64,000 nucleotides of DNA, from positions 1,302,001 through 1,366,000 of the forward strand of contig JANATF010000001.1 in assembly GCA_029449245.1 (NCBI GenBank), given 5' to 3'. The notes under the pieces were generated by a model. That model was not told where the DNA came from, did not search any database, and saw only the letters and a program-made list of their open reading frames with translations. Positions within the stretch are counted from its first letter, which is position 1. Every line of letters starts with the position of its first letter. The translations under genes were made by a program, and so were the position numbers. This DNA is from Mortierella alpina. Its lineage: Eukaryota; Mortierellomycota; Mortierellomycetes; Mortierellales; Mortierellaceae. Positions 1-10,357 of the stretch are shown here, one piece after another.

Positions 1-47
1 ATACTCATGCATAATGAACAAAATTCTGACATAAAGTCTTCTTTCAG

Positions 48-438
48 GCTCGCCAAATCGATTTGCCTGGAATTCACGCATATCCCTCCCTCAAGAGTCA
101 GGAAGAGCGCTTTTTGTCCAGAGGATGGCTCGCCGCCAAGGCAGTGGATATGAATACTCTGCACGCATCGCTCCCCGACGAGGAAATGAAGCGGTAAATA
201 TTAGTTTGCCAGTTATCGAGGTGAAGAAAGCTGTGGAGCACCGCATCTGTCTAATCTAAACCGTCTCTTGTCACATAGGATATCAACCCTCGAAATTTTC
301 GATGAGGTGGAGGAGTGGCAACTGCTGGCCCAGCATTACTGTGTCGCCTGGGCGTATCGCGTCAACGCACAACAAGGCTCTGATCAAGGCAGCCTAGTTA
401 CTCTACTATCCAACTCCGTATCCCAAAAATGGAATTAA
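48..438 (+). CDS. PPM1: Leucine carboxyl methyltransferase 1 (PP2A methyltransferase), 3' part
   Basis: This is the C-terminal end of the S-adenosylmethionine-dependent enzyme that methylates the terminal leucine of the PP2A catalytic subunit. The gene enters from the left edge, so its start is outside the window. Two exons are visible: 48-193, preceded by an acceptor ending at 47, and 279-438, with the stop TAA at 436-438. The translated peptide carries the family signature IDLPGIHAYPSL and ends with DEVEEWQLLAQHYCVAWAY, which matches the last part of LCMT1/Ppm1 proteins. The 85-nt intron joins in frame through an arginine codon split CG|G. The product should act in the cytosol on PP2A holoenzyme assembly. 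The assignment rests on the conserved C-terminal block and is firm; the missing N-terminal part contains the SAM-binding motif. Confidence 0.85.
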
Positions 439-571
439 AAAAAACCTTGCGAACTCTTGTGCACGCCCTACACTAAGTTTATTTGGGTGGGCAGGTACAA
501 AAGCAAAACTTATGCAACATAGTTTTCTCTTTTTTTCTTCCTTTCCGAGTAGCGTAAAAAACAGAATGTTC

Positions 572-3194
572 TCAAGACTTGATCTGTCCAGCCTCCAGCT
601 CCTTGAACAGCTCCTCGGCGGTCTTTTCTTCCTTGACCCTCACAAGAAACTTCTTGGGCTTGTCGCCTTCGAACGCGAACACAGTGACATTGTTCTTGTC
701 TCGCTTAGGGCCCATGCCTTGAATGATCCAGCCTATAACAACGCGAAGGGGGAAAGCAAAGGTAAAGATCAGACATCGGCTCTTGTTCGCAACCCATCCC
801 AAAGCCGTGATAAGAAAGAAAAAAAAACTACTTACTGTTGAGGGCAATAATTCCCGTTCCACCAGTTCTCATAATCATGCGACGCTTTTTGGTCTCCCTG
901 TTCTCGTTCACTCGGAAAGGTCCAATGCCCAAATCCGTATAATCACCGTCTACCACCGCGTACAGCTTGGCTCGTGCCTCATACACTGTTTCTTCGTCCT
1001 CCTCGCCCTCGCGGGTCTCCACGAGCTGGGCTTTTGTATCATCAGGCATCTTTTCGTTATCCGCTTGGTTGGCACTAGACGAACCAGCGTCAGAGAACGG
1101 CGAGCTGGCTCCAGAGGGGATCTGGAAAGCAAAAGGCTTGGGAGCCGAGGCCGCTTCTGTTGGTTTGGGTGGATTGAATTCAAAAGGTTTCGCGCTGAAT
1201 AAGAATGGCTTGGGTGCATCGCCCGACGTCGAGCCTGGGGTGATAGCGGGGAATAAGGTGGATGTCGAAGGAGCAGAGGTTGACGCCGTCGTTGTCATTG
1301 TTGTCGAGGTCGTCGTTGTTGACAAGGCGGTTGGGGCTGCTGCAAAAGATGGAAAGAGATTTGAGGAAGTTTGCGAACCTGGAGTTGCAAAGCTCCATGC
1401 AGTAGAGGTGGGGTTCTTTGGTGGATCAACAGCTCCTTTGATGGAAGACGACCCAAAGCTGAAGGGACTAGTGCCTCCCAAGGACGCTGAAGGTGTCGCT
1501 GGGACTACTGCTGGTGTCGATGCAGAGGGTGTGGCTGTTGACGTGGCGGCAGCAGCAGAAGGGAGGCCGAATCCGGGGAAAACTGCCTTTACGGGAGGCT
1601 TCTCTCCAGTCTCGCTCAGGGGCAATCCAAAACTCATCTTGGGCGCGCTTGCAGATTCTACAGGAATGCCAGCGATCGAAGTCATCCTGATACCGGGTCC
1701 TGCTTCCGACTGATTCCTTCCAGTGACGCCCCTCGCTTTGTTCGGCTCATCGATCCCCAGGCATGCCTTTCGAACCTTATGGCGGTGATCAATGTACTGG
1801 TTAAATATCAGGGACAGGTTGACTATAGGGTTGTGCTCCAGTTCCTTTTGAATCTTCTTAAAGAAGGACTGGTTGACACCCCGAATGAGTCGCTCATATC
1901 CCTCATGATCGACCTTATCTAAGGATCCATCTCCTGACAATGCGCCACTTCCTGCCGTGGGCACAGAGATCGTACTAGCATTGCTGCCAACATTGAATGT
2001 AAAACTGCCTTTGCTAAAAGCGGAGGCTGAAGCGCCTGAGAAAGGGTTCGCATTCCCGCTCGCTGTCGCTGGTGCAGAGGAGACGCTGCTCCCGAAAGGG
2101 TTACTCCCGCTCGCATTCGCTGGTGCTGGTGCTGGTGCTGGTGCTGGCGAGGTAACGTTCCCGAAAGTGCTTGCATTAGCGGTTGCAGTTGTAAGAGCAG
2201 GCCTGTTGACGCTCGCAAAGGAGCTCGCAAAAGGGCTTGTACTCGCGGCTGCGGTTGTTGCAGCAGGCGCCGTGCTGCTCGCAAAAGAGCTCGCGAAAGG
2301 GCTTGTGCTCCCAGCTGCGGTAGTTGATGCAGGCGCAAAGGTACTTGCGAAAGGGTTGGCAAGAGCACTTGCATTCTTGGTTGCGGTTGTTGGTGCCGAC
2401 GCGGTGAAGCTACCAAAGGAGTTGGTTGCTGGAGCGGCCGACGTTGACGAAGGAACTGGCGCGCTGAAGGGGGAAGGGGTGTCATTTCCTTGCGTCGCTG
2501 CTGGTGCAAACGTTGTCTTTTGTGGTGCTTCCGGCACTTGTTGTGATGGGGTAGGGGCGGTAAAGGGTGATGGTGCCTGCGCTCCGAAAGTGACGTTTGC
2601 GAATGGGTTTGGCTTCGATGTCGACTCCGTAGACGAAGGTTGAAAGGCGGGAGTCGAGAACGTACCCATTGATGCAAAAGGCGAGGGTGTGGATGTTGGC
2701 GCCGTAGCAGGCGCTTGGAAAGAAGAAGCCGAAAATGCTCCCATTGCTGCAAACGGCGAGGGCGTTGATGTCGGCGCCGTAGAAGACGGTGGGAAGGTGG
2801 TTGTCGAGAATGAACCCATTGCTAGAAACGGGGAGGGCTTCCTGCTGCTGTCTTCGCCAGAACTAGCGGAGCTCTATGGGGCGTGAGGATATCACATATT
2901 AACTATCGGTGTTGCAGGGCAAGCAACAGTTCCTTCGTTGTCAATCTTGTCACTACACATACCTTTGTCCGTCTCAGTGATTTCATTCTATGAGAGTTGA
3001 ATATGGACGCGTTAGATGAAACAACAACATGGCCCGTTATCGGCTGCTTGGACTTTGTCAGTTCTCACTTACGGTCTCTTGGCGAGTTCATCCTGAGATG
3101 CCTTTTTGAACGTGCCCAGTTGGACGTTTTCATCATCGTCTTCCCGCGCGTAATCATCCTTTGTGATCTGGTTCTCTGTTCCTCGCTTCGACAT
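572..3194 (-). CDS. NUP2: Nup50/Nup2-like nucleoporin with C-terminal Ran-binding domain
   Basis: A nuclear-pore basket protein expected to bind importin-alpha and RanGTP during cargo release. Exons on the minus strand are 3073-3194, 2963-2987 (25 nt), 836-2873 and 572-732, giving about 781 residues. The short 5' exons encode the Nup50-type N-terminus (MSKRGTENQITKDDYARED, then LGTFKKAS and a basic KSLRRTK stretch). The long third exon is low-complexity Ala/Ser/Thr/Pro with scattered SPF, NPF and SFG repeats, as in FG nucleoporins. The last 110 residues or so are a RanBP1-like domain: VYEARAKLYAV, then GIGPFRVNE, then NVTVFAFEGDKPKKF. The start is the first ATG that gives the Nup50 motif. The gene lies in tandem behind the MMACHC homologue. 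The FG repeats are less regular than in classical GLFG proteins. The assignment is strong because both conserved ends are present. Confidence 0.88.
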
Positions 3195-3511
3195 ACTGTT
3201 GTAGCAGAAAGCTGTCCTGACGCTGTTCCTGAGATGGCGTGTCTGATGTGAAAAACGAGAAAGTGAAGAGTTGCTGATGGGCACTCGTCTAATCAAATCG
3301 ATGTCAGTTTACAAACGCGAACCAATGATGAACGCGGACCATGACGCCAGGCGATGCGACCTCTGTTTTGTACCTGGCTCTGGAGCTCGGATGGCCTTGC
3401 TTGTCTTGGGATGCTGAAAATGGCTCAGGCAAGGACGAGGCGATGCGTTGAAGGAGATTGTGCTGGCACGTAATCGATGCTGTATTTTTATTATTATAAG
3501 TTACGGAGTAT
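3195..3511. other. Intergenic spacer between MMACHC and NUP2
   Basis: This 317-bp interval separates two minus-strand genes. It should hold the 3' end of the MMACHC transcript (an AT-rich stretch near 3485-3520) and the promoter and leader of the nucleoporin gene. I see no further coding exon or RNA gene. Confidence 0.5.
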
Positions 3512-4560
3512 TTAGCAGTCAGATTTTTGGCCCGCCTGAAGGGATTCAGCGCACATCGCCAGGAACTCGCTCTCCTTCTGATAATGATAGCGCATCTGGT
3601 CGTCCGAGTACCGCCACTTCTGCCAGTCGGGGCGGTCCCACGCCAGACTCTGTCTAAAGGCAACCCACTCTTTCCAGTCGCGTGCGTCCCAGCCTTTGGT
3701 CAAGAGCGCCGTTTTGGTCAGCTCGAGCGCCGCATTCTGGGCCTCGATCTCTTTAGGCGACAGTCGCTCAAACGCAGGGTTGTTCTCAATTCGCTTGGAA
3801 TCCCTCGAGTACGTACCCGTCTGATTCTCATCCGTGATCAGAAGCAGCTCGTTGTCGGAGAGGTCGTAGGGCAGGTCCACCATTACGATGGCTCGCATCC
3901 CAAACCAAGGGCCATAAACAGGGTGCACGTTCAGGAACGCGATCGGGTTAAAGTATGCGAAACCGGCAGCATGCGCAACATGCTGGATGGGGAGCGTGTT
4001 GGCCGGTGGGGCCACGAACCCCGTAGGTTTCGACCCCTCTGGGGGTGTGCCTGCATGTGGAACAGTGACCCTCCAGTGCGAAAATGCAACCGAAAAAGCA
4101 GTTGTGTGCTCTTGGCCCTCGATCTCAGAACACAGGCTGGCGTCCTTGAGTGCCTGAAGGGTGACCTGGGGTATGAGACGTTCGCAGTAGTGATCCATGG
4201 GATCCTTGGCTTCGGCCTCACTCTGAAACTTGGAGGGGTAATGTTGACGCAGGAACGGTTCCCAAAAGCTCCTATGGCTGCCGACGACGAAGGATAACGT
4301 GGAGGACTGGCCGAATGTGTGCATGGGGTTCTTCTGGCCCAATTCGGTCGCATTGTAACTATTGCAAGATACGTAAGTATCCTTTCTATTAGTCCCTAGT
4401 GCAAGGCTGCGCGCATGCTACAAGTCAGGGCGGGAATCGAACCGAACCTTTGAGCAGCAAAAGGATGGACAATGTCGAGACCGAGCTGTCCTAGAGAGTG
4501 GCGAAGCGACCTCAGGAAGGTCCTTTTTTGTTCAGCCGTTGCGCCCATGGTGACAGTCAT
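3512..4560 (-). CDS. MMACHC/CblC-type cobalamin-processing protein
   Basis: The homologue of the human cytosolic protein that removes the upper ligand from cobalamin (glutathione-dependent dealkylation and reductive decyanation) and hands it on to B12-dependent enzymes. Exons 4448-4560 and 3512-4358 give 319 residues. Family features, in order, are HPFAAQSYNATEL near residues 32-44 (compare YPFQVAWYNELL), TLSFVVGSHRSFWEPFL, DPMDHYCERL, HVAHAAGFAYF at about 164-174, and NVHPVYGPWFGMRAIVM around residue 183. The last contains the His of the family's HPRFGGWFAIRG block, which contacts the cobalamin. The start is the first in-frame ATG; further upstream the frame has no ATG. The single 89-nt intron uses an unusual GTTCGG donor. 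Cobalamin use is known in early-diverging fungi and lost in Dikarya. The gene diverges from GPD1. The family call is confident; activity is inferred. Confidence 0.85.
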
Positions 4561-5704
4561 CGGGAAGCGTTTGATCGACTCTTGCACGGAGGGATGAGCC
4601 GGATGCAGATGACAGAAAGGAGGTGGCGACTGCGATTTGGCCCGCTCACTCCAGAGTCCTGACTACCTTTTGAGCATCATTCAAAAAAAAAGAAACTTTT
4701 GAGAATCAGAATCATACTTTCAACAGACAACTTGGAAGCCCATTGAGCTGACCACACGTGCGAAAACTACTGCACAACGACAACGCTTTCCAAGATTTCA
4801 TTCACACACGAATGGTGTATCTTTGCGGATACAGATTTACGATGTGTAATGGCTTAAAATGAGTAAGAAGGGAAGAGATAGAGAAGAAATAGGTATCCGA
4901 CATGAATGACAAGAGCGTGAGAGAAACTGAGCGGCTGAATTCTCAAGCCGAGAAAGCAATAGATGTGAAGGGGAAGACTGCGGCGAGGGCACGGTGAAGT
5001 GGGTCCGACGCGGCTTCCAGAGATGCGTGCAGAGCAAAGTCCAAGGGGGACCACAACCTGATCAGTCAGCGAGAAACCGTAAAGTGGAAGACACATGTCA
5101 TGGACACCAGCATCATCCAACGTTCCAGCATCACACAAGGCGATCGCACCAGTGGAATGCCAGTCCATCAACATTGGCCATGGTCAAGGCGGCCAGGCCG
5201 AAAGGTTGGTGAGGATATGCTTCCGAAGCGCCTTCTCGTTGTGTCCTTATCAAATGAGACAGCGATGACAATCGCTCTCCAATTTCGATCGGATGTATCT
5301 TATAATGCTCATGCAGGCTGGATATTGCCTCAATAGGGAGGTGTGGGCCGTAATGAAGAGGCAGACATATGAACGGCGGCAAGACGCAAGCCGGAGTGAG
5401 GTTCAGCACGCGAGCCAAGAAAAAATGTTTACCCTTGTCGGTTGCTCAGGCCGTCCATGACAGACATATGATGATTGACAGTCTCAGAGCTGATCAACCA
5501 GCTTTCCCATAAAAAAGAGCGCATTCGTGCCACATTACAAGTCCCTCGTATCTTCTCATTCCTCTCTCTCTCTCGTCATCCTTTCTTCTCAACCGCCACT
5601 GTCCACTGATCTCCACCGAGCATCTCCTGATCCGCCTTTTGACTTGAGCAATCGTCTTTCAAATCCATACATCTCGCTCATCTACACATCCAACCATACA
5701 CATA
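4561..5704. other. Divergent promoter region, MMACHC / GPD1
   Basis: This 1.1-kb region lies between the divergent starts of the MMACHC homologue and GPD1. A pyrimidine-rich leader (5560-5700) precedes the GPD1 ATG, and a CCATAAAAAAG stretch near 5507-5517 could be a TATA-like element. Short ORFs here show no family resemblance. Confidence 0.4.
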
Positions 5705-7700
5705 ATGTCTGAAAAAGTCGCTCTGATCGGATCAGGCAACTGGTAATCCATCCTCAATCTCATTCACAAGGCTGCCCTTTCCTTCAGTCGACTCGAACAT
5801 GCCCTACTTCACAAAATACGCCACTGACTGCTCGAGCCTTTGTATTCCTTCAATTGCGCTACGTTGGATCTGCTAGGGGTTCGGCCGTTGCAAAGATCAT
5901 TGGTCGCAACGTTACTCGGTTCAACCACTTTGACAACGAGGTCAAGATGTGGGTTTTTGAGGAGAAAATCAACGGCCAGAACTTGACTGACATCATCAAC
6001 ACAAAGCACGAGAACGTCAAGTAAGTAAATGCAAAGACCGGTGGAAGAGCGTGGCATGAGTATGAATGTTGTTGAGGAAAATGGGGTCAAAAATAAGGGT
6101 CCCAGTCTGTCTTTGCTTCTCAGCACATGTCGCACAACGGCTCGCTTTGCTTTAGACCGAGAACACAGGGTGTTAACGTCAGGGGAAATGTAGTACGATC
6201 GATGCAGCTTGGCCAGGCTGCAGTCACCACCAGAAAATCTTTTGGGGGTGGTGGACTTTCCTCTGCTCGTTCTTATCTCTAATCCCAGCTATTATGTGAT
6301 GTAGATACCTGCCTGGAATCCAATTGCCCGAAAATGTCATTGCCTGCCCCGACCTGCTCGAGACCTGTATGGATGCCACCATGCTCGTATTTGTTGTTCC
6401 TCATCAGGTAAGAATGCAGGACTACCTCAACAAGGAATACCTAGCACGCGCCAGGTTGCAGAACTGTCGGGCTTTGCGGTTGTTGTGTTTAAGTTTCATT
6501 ATCTTGAGAATGCCCCAGCGAGGCTACCAGGTTTTCTGAAAGGCGAAAAGACCTTTCACATGTTGCTGCTGAGTTTGTGGTCAGACCTAACTCGTGCTTG
6601 GGGGTGGTGGGTGCGTCGATAAGATATAGCAATAAGAGAGCGCTGGCAAGGGGCGAGAGCGTCTATGGCACGATTGAGCACCAGAATGACCCAAGGACAA
6701 CGAGACGGCTCAACTAACATCCGCGGCCAAATAATTTATCGTTCATCGACATTCAAAGGCCGCTTCTGCAAGGTCCTCCTGCAGAAGCAGACAAATGTGT
6801 GCTCTTCCAAAGCTCCTTGACTTACACGACAACTCTACCTCCTATGATTAGTTTGTCACCAGCATCTGCAAGCAACTCAAGGGCAAAATCCCAGCCAACT
6901 GCAAGGCCATCTCACTCATTAAGGGTATTGATGTCAACGAGGATGGCTTCCGTTTGATCACAGACATGATCCAGGACTCTCTCGGCATCCGGTCTTGCGT
7001 CCTCAGCGGAGCCAACATTGCCAACGAGGTCGCTGAAGAAAAGTTTTGCGAAACTACTATCGGATATAGAAACAGGACTGACGGTGAGCTCTTCCGCGAT
7101 ATCTTCCACACGCCGACCTTCAGAGTCAACATTGTTGAGGACGTGGTTGGCGTAGAGCTGTGTGGTGCCCTCAAGAACATCGTTGCCATTGGCGGCGGAT
7201 TGGTTGATGGTCTCAAGTAAGTGGTTTGTGGCACCCTACGTTTTATTTTCTAGCTATTGCTTATGATGCCCGCCTACCCTTCTTATCTCACACTACTCGT
7301 TGTCCCTTGTTAATTGTTTTCCTTTAGGCTTGGCGATAACACCAAGGCAGCCATTATCCGCCTTGGTCTTTATGAGATGCGCAAGTTTTCTCAGATGTTC
7401 TACAAGGATGTCAAGGATGAGACCTTCTTTGAGTCGTGCGGTGTTGCAGATCTGATCACGACTTGCGCTGGAGGCCGTAACCGCAAGGTCGCCGAAGCCC
7501 ATGTCACCACTGGAAAATCGTTTGACCAGCTCGAACAGGAGATGTTGAACGGACAGAAGCTGCAGGGAACATCCACTGCTCAGGACATGTACAATATTCT
7601 CTCCAAGAAGGGTCTTTGCAGTGAGTTTCCCCTCATGACAGTCATCTACAGGATTTGTTACGAGAACCTGCCACCCATCAGGATCGTCGAGGACATCTAA
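5705..7700 (+). CDS. GPD1: Glycerol-3-phosphate dehydrogenase, NAD+-dependent
   Basis: Reduces dihydroxyacetone phosphate to glycerol 3-phosphate with NADH, feeding glycerol production and glycerolipid backbones. Exons are 5705-5742, 5877-6020, 6305-6407, 6852-7216 and 7328-7700, giving 340 residues, a little shorter than yeast Gpd1. The N-terminus carries the dinucleotide-binding motif [14 protein letters not shown], interrupted by intron 1 at the tryptophan codon. Further signatures are [30 protein letters not shown], the catalytic-lysine block [19 protein letters not shown], and [22 protein letters not shown] with the Arg that binds substrate phosphate. No N-terminal presequence or peroxisomal signal is visible, so the enzyme is probably cytosolic. 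Intron 3 is long for this locus (444 nt). The gene faces the membrane-protein gene tail to tail. The assignment is secure. Confidence 0.95.
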
Positions 7701-7829
7701 GGGGTCCAATTAACTGCGTATTTAAAGCACACGCCTGTACAATTAGAACTCGGAATCTCAATAGAACAAAGTCCTCTTCGGCATACAGTAGCAAACACAA
7801 ACACACTCAGATCATCTCGGGGAGTTGAA

Positions 7830-7835
7830 TTTATT
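7830..7835 (-). terminator. Polyadenylation signal (AATAAA)
   Basis: A perfect AATAAA on the minus strand lies 4 nt beyond the stop codon of the membrane-protein gene. It is a plausible but very close poly(A) signal. Confidence 0.35.
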
Positions 7836-7839
7836 GACA

Positions 7840-9111
7840 TCACAAGACAATTGGCGCGGGCTTTTCGCTGAGCCAAGTGACAGCCCATCGGTATTGCCAG
7901 TTGGCGAAAACCTTGGACATGGACAACAGAGAAGGCAACAGGCAAATCATGAATGGAGCCGTCAGACAGAAATACACTACCACGACTAAGAAGATGGGGA
8001 TAGCATACATCATCTTCCAGATCAAAAAGTAGAACAGGCTTCGGATGGTGTGGCGATCGGTCACGGTCGCACGAAAATGCTTTGCTCCACGATGCCACAA
8101 GTTCTTGGCTCGACGACCTCGCGCTGTGTGGCGACTTTGTAGTCTGCGCCGGACAAACTCGGGCAAGGGCAACTCTCGTCCAAAGAGCCGTGGTGCAGTC
8201 CATGCAGGACCTGGCTCTGCTGCAATGTATACTTTGGCCGTGATATAGGGATAGCGTAGTCGAATCTCATGCGAGACCAAGGCACTCGATAAAACCAGGT
8301 CGACTCTGGCGAGAGCGCGCCAGGAGGCGACCGAAACAATGGTGATAAGGTATCCGAGAGGAGGGACAAGCATGGCCACGAGCGCAACGAGCATGATACA
8401 CAACGTCCAGGCATAACAGAATATCGACCAAGGCAGCAGAACGAACATCATATAGCAGAGGATCGTCCAGGCACGCCCGTCTCCAACAACGGCCCAACAA
8501 GAGTCGTCTGCGGGATCATCCCCTTCAGTGCTGAGATCACCAATGGACTCTTGGTCAGCGCCCAAAAGTCGGTCCACATCTTGTGCATAGTCGGCATCGT
8601 CGTCGAGCGCAATTTGACCTTGAAGACCTAGGTTGGGTGCATGGGCTGATGTTGGAGAGTGCACTATACCCGGATGGCTAGATGCCCCTGCAGAAGTACT
8701 GCCATAACCCTCGGAGGGGCCGCTGTTGCCGCTTGAGCTGCCAGCGCCAGCTGACTGATAGTGAGATGCGGACAGAGATTCCGCTGGGATTCTGGTCTTC
8801 ATATCCTGGCCGCGTTGACCGGGAGGTCCTCTGAGATGATCATAGTTGTCGTGAAGCTGTGTAATGTCCTTGGTTATGACAGCCTCATAGGATGGCGGGG
8901 AGTCGTCAACGACGTCGTGTGCTGCAGATATCGTTGCGATATGGGAGGACTCTGATGATGTATTGATAGTCGGGTATAACGCGCGAGGCGCGGAAGGTAG
9001 TGTTGTAGGCGGTTCTGGTATGCTAGACGACGATGGCTCGACGCGACTTGACTCTACCAAGTGTTCAGTGTGTTCAGTGTGTTCAGTGTGTTCAGTGTGT
9101 TCGTGGGACAT
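7840..9111 (-). CDS. Membrane protein with PPxY motif and putative-sensor-like transmembrane domain
   Basis: An intronless gene for a 423-residue protein of unknown function. The N-terminal half is polar and low in complexity. It opens with (HTE)n repeats encoded by a 9-bp tandem repeat and contains DDSPPSYEAV near residue 75, a PPxY motif of the kind bound by WW domains of Rsp5/Nedd4 ubiquitin ligases. The C-terminal half is hydrophobic, with probable transmembrane stretches at about 216-235, 238-265 and 365-400. The arrangement, including the block GYLITIVSVASWRALARVD, resembles the Pfam 'putative sensor' membrane domain (PF13796), a tentative match. The start is the only ATG that keeps the repeat. 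The gene converges on GPD1 and diverges from the F-box gene. A membrane adaptor regulated by ubiquitylation is a guess from the PPxY alone. Confidence 0.75.
   Translation of the reverse strand: MSHEHTEHTEHTEHTEHLVESSRVEPSSSSIPEPPTTLPSAPRALYPTINTSSESSHIATISAAHDVVDDSPPSYEAVITKDITQLHDNYDHLRGPPGQRGQDMKTRIPAESLSASHYQSAGAGSSSGNSGPSEGYGSTSAGASSHPGIVHSPTSAHAPNLGLQGQIALDDDADYAQDVDRLLGADQESIGDLSTEGDDPADDSCWAVVGDGRAWTILCYMMFVLLPWSIFCYAWTLCIMLVALVAMLVPPLGYLITIVSVASWRALARVDLVLSSALVSHEIRLRYPYITAKVYIAAEPGPAWTAPRLFGRELPLPEFVRRRLQSRHTARGRRAKNLWHRGAKHFRATVTDRHTIRSLFYFLIWKMMYAIPIFLVVVVYFCLTAPFMICLLPSLLSMSKVFANWQYRWAVTWLSEKPAPIVL
9062..9105. repeat. 9-bp tandem repeat TGTTCAGTG inside a coding sequence
   Basis: Four perfect copies of TGTTCAGTG plus a degenerate fifth copy lie at the 5' end of the membrane-protein gene. 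They encode an EHT/HTE tripeptide repeat on the minus strand. Because the unit is a multiple of three, copy-number change keeps the frame. Confidence 0.85.
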
Positions 9112-10357
9112 GACAAAAGCAGATAGACGCGTTATGAGAAGAAGGTGAAAAGGGTCGTGTATAGAGAGGAATGGGGCAGAAACAGGGACGGGAATGAGGC
9201 AGAAACAAGGAAGGGAATGAGGATGAGTGTGAACGAAGAGTGTGAAAAAATAGGAATGAGCAGAGCTCGCTCTTTAAGGCACACCGCGGCAACAGCCCGT
9301 CGTTCAGAAAAGTCTTGGCAAAAAAAAATAGTTTCTCTGTCCAAAGGGACGCCACACTGGGTCAACTTCCGGCAAAATGAAACCTGGAGGCATCGAGGAC
9401 AAAACGCGTCAGGGCTGCGGTGCCTAGAGAGCTGCCCTTCTGGTCCCCCTTTAAACAGGATTGGTGCAATCCAGAAAAGTCCTGCTGCTGAGCCCGTGTG
9501 GGTCCTGATCCATGGCCTTCTCTAGCACCTGCAGAAAAGATCGTTGCGCAGACAGAGGAGATCAGGAAAAGAGCAAAGGGGATACAGCGGCGGGCGGTTC
9601 AATGCACCACAGGAATAGAGAAAAGCAAAGCCATCCATTGGAAACAAAAAAAAGAGACAAGGGCAAGAAAACATTGGACAGCATAGGACAACAGAGGACA
9701 GGGTCGTCGTCGCACAACTCACCCACACGCACCACCGACATTGCTCATCACCAAAACAAGCCGTCGTTTCCTACGGTATCTAACGCAACCCATGCATGCG
9801 AGGACCCAAGGCAATGGGTCTAACAGAGACCCGTCGCGGCTTCGTGGCCGCTGATAGGTCCATCATGCTGGGTCGAACAGACAAGCGAACAGCGCCGGTT
9901 GACAGACGACGTTCCCGAAGAAGGGAACGGCCGCACCCGCACCGCCTCGCCATCTCGCCATCTACCTCCAAGCACCATTGGCAAGGCACAGACACCACAC
10001 ACGCACCCCTCTCCCATGCTGCACGCGCACATCCCGTTGCTCCTGGCTGAATTCTAGTCTTCATCTCTTCATCTCTTCAATCTTTTCTTTTCCTCCGTTC
10101 TCTTTTTCGTTCCCTCCTTCTGGTCCTCGCACTCTTTCTCTGCTCCAAACCCGCGGCGTCCCATCCCCCCGCCCTCACACTTTCTCATTTCTTTGTCTCT
10201 CTGTTCTCTTGTCTCTCCCTTTTTTTTTTTTTTTTTTTTTTTGTTCTATTCAGCGTTGTCCGCTGTCTGATCGCGACGAGTCGACCCAAGCGCATGGTTC
10301 CATCTACCCACAGGATACACCATCAGCAAAACATCCTGACTCATAACCTGGCTATCC
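9112..10357. other. Divergent promoter and leader region, membrane protein / F-box protein
   Basis: This 1.25-kb interval has no credible coding exon. The F-box side is strongly pyrimidine-rich (10060-10245) and includes a run of 23 T at 10220-10242, typical of leaders in this window. Confidence 0.45.

Noticed and set aside
1957-2643. 228-residue plus-strand ORF, Ala/Val/Gly-rich
   Set aside because: It is antisense to the repeat-rich exon of the nucleoporin; its composition mirrors the Ser/Thr/Ala repeats and it has no domain.
4359-4447. GGTTCGATTCCC-like B box on the minus strand, suggesting a tRNA
   Set aside because: It lies in the MMACHC intron; no T-arm stem, acceptor stem or A box can be folded around it.
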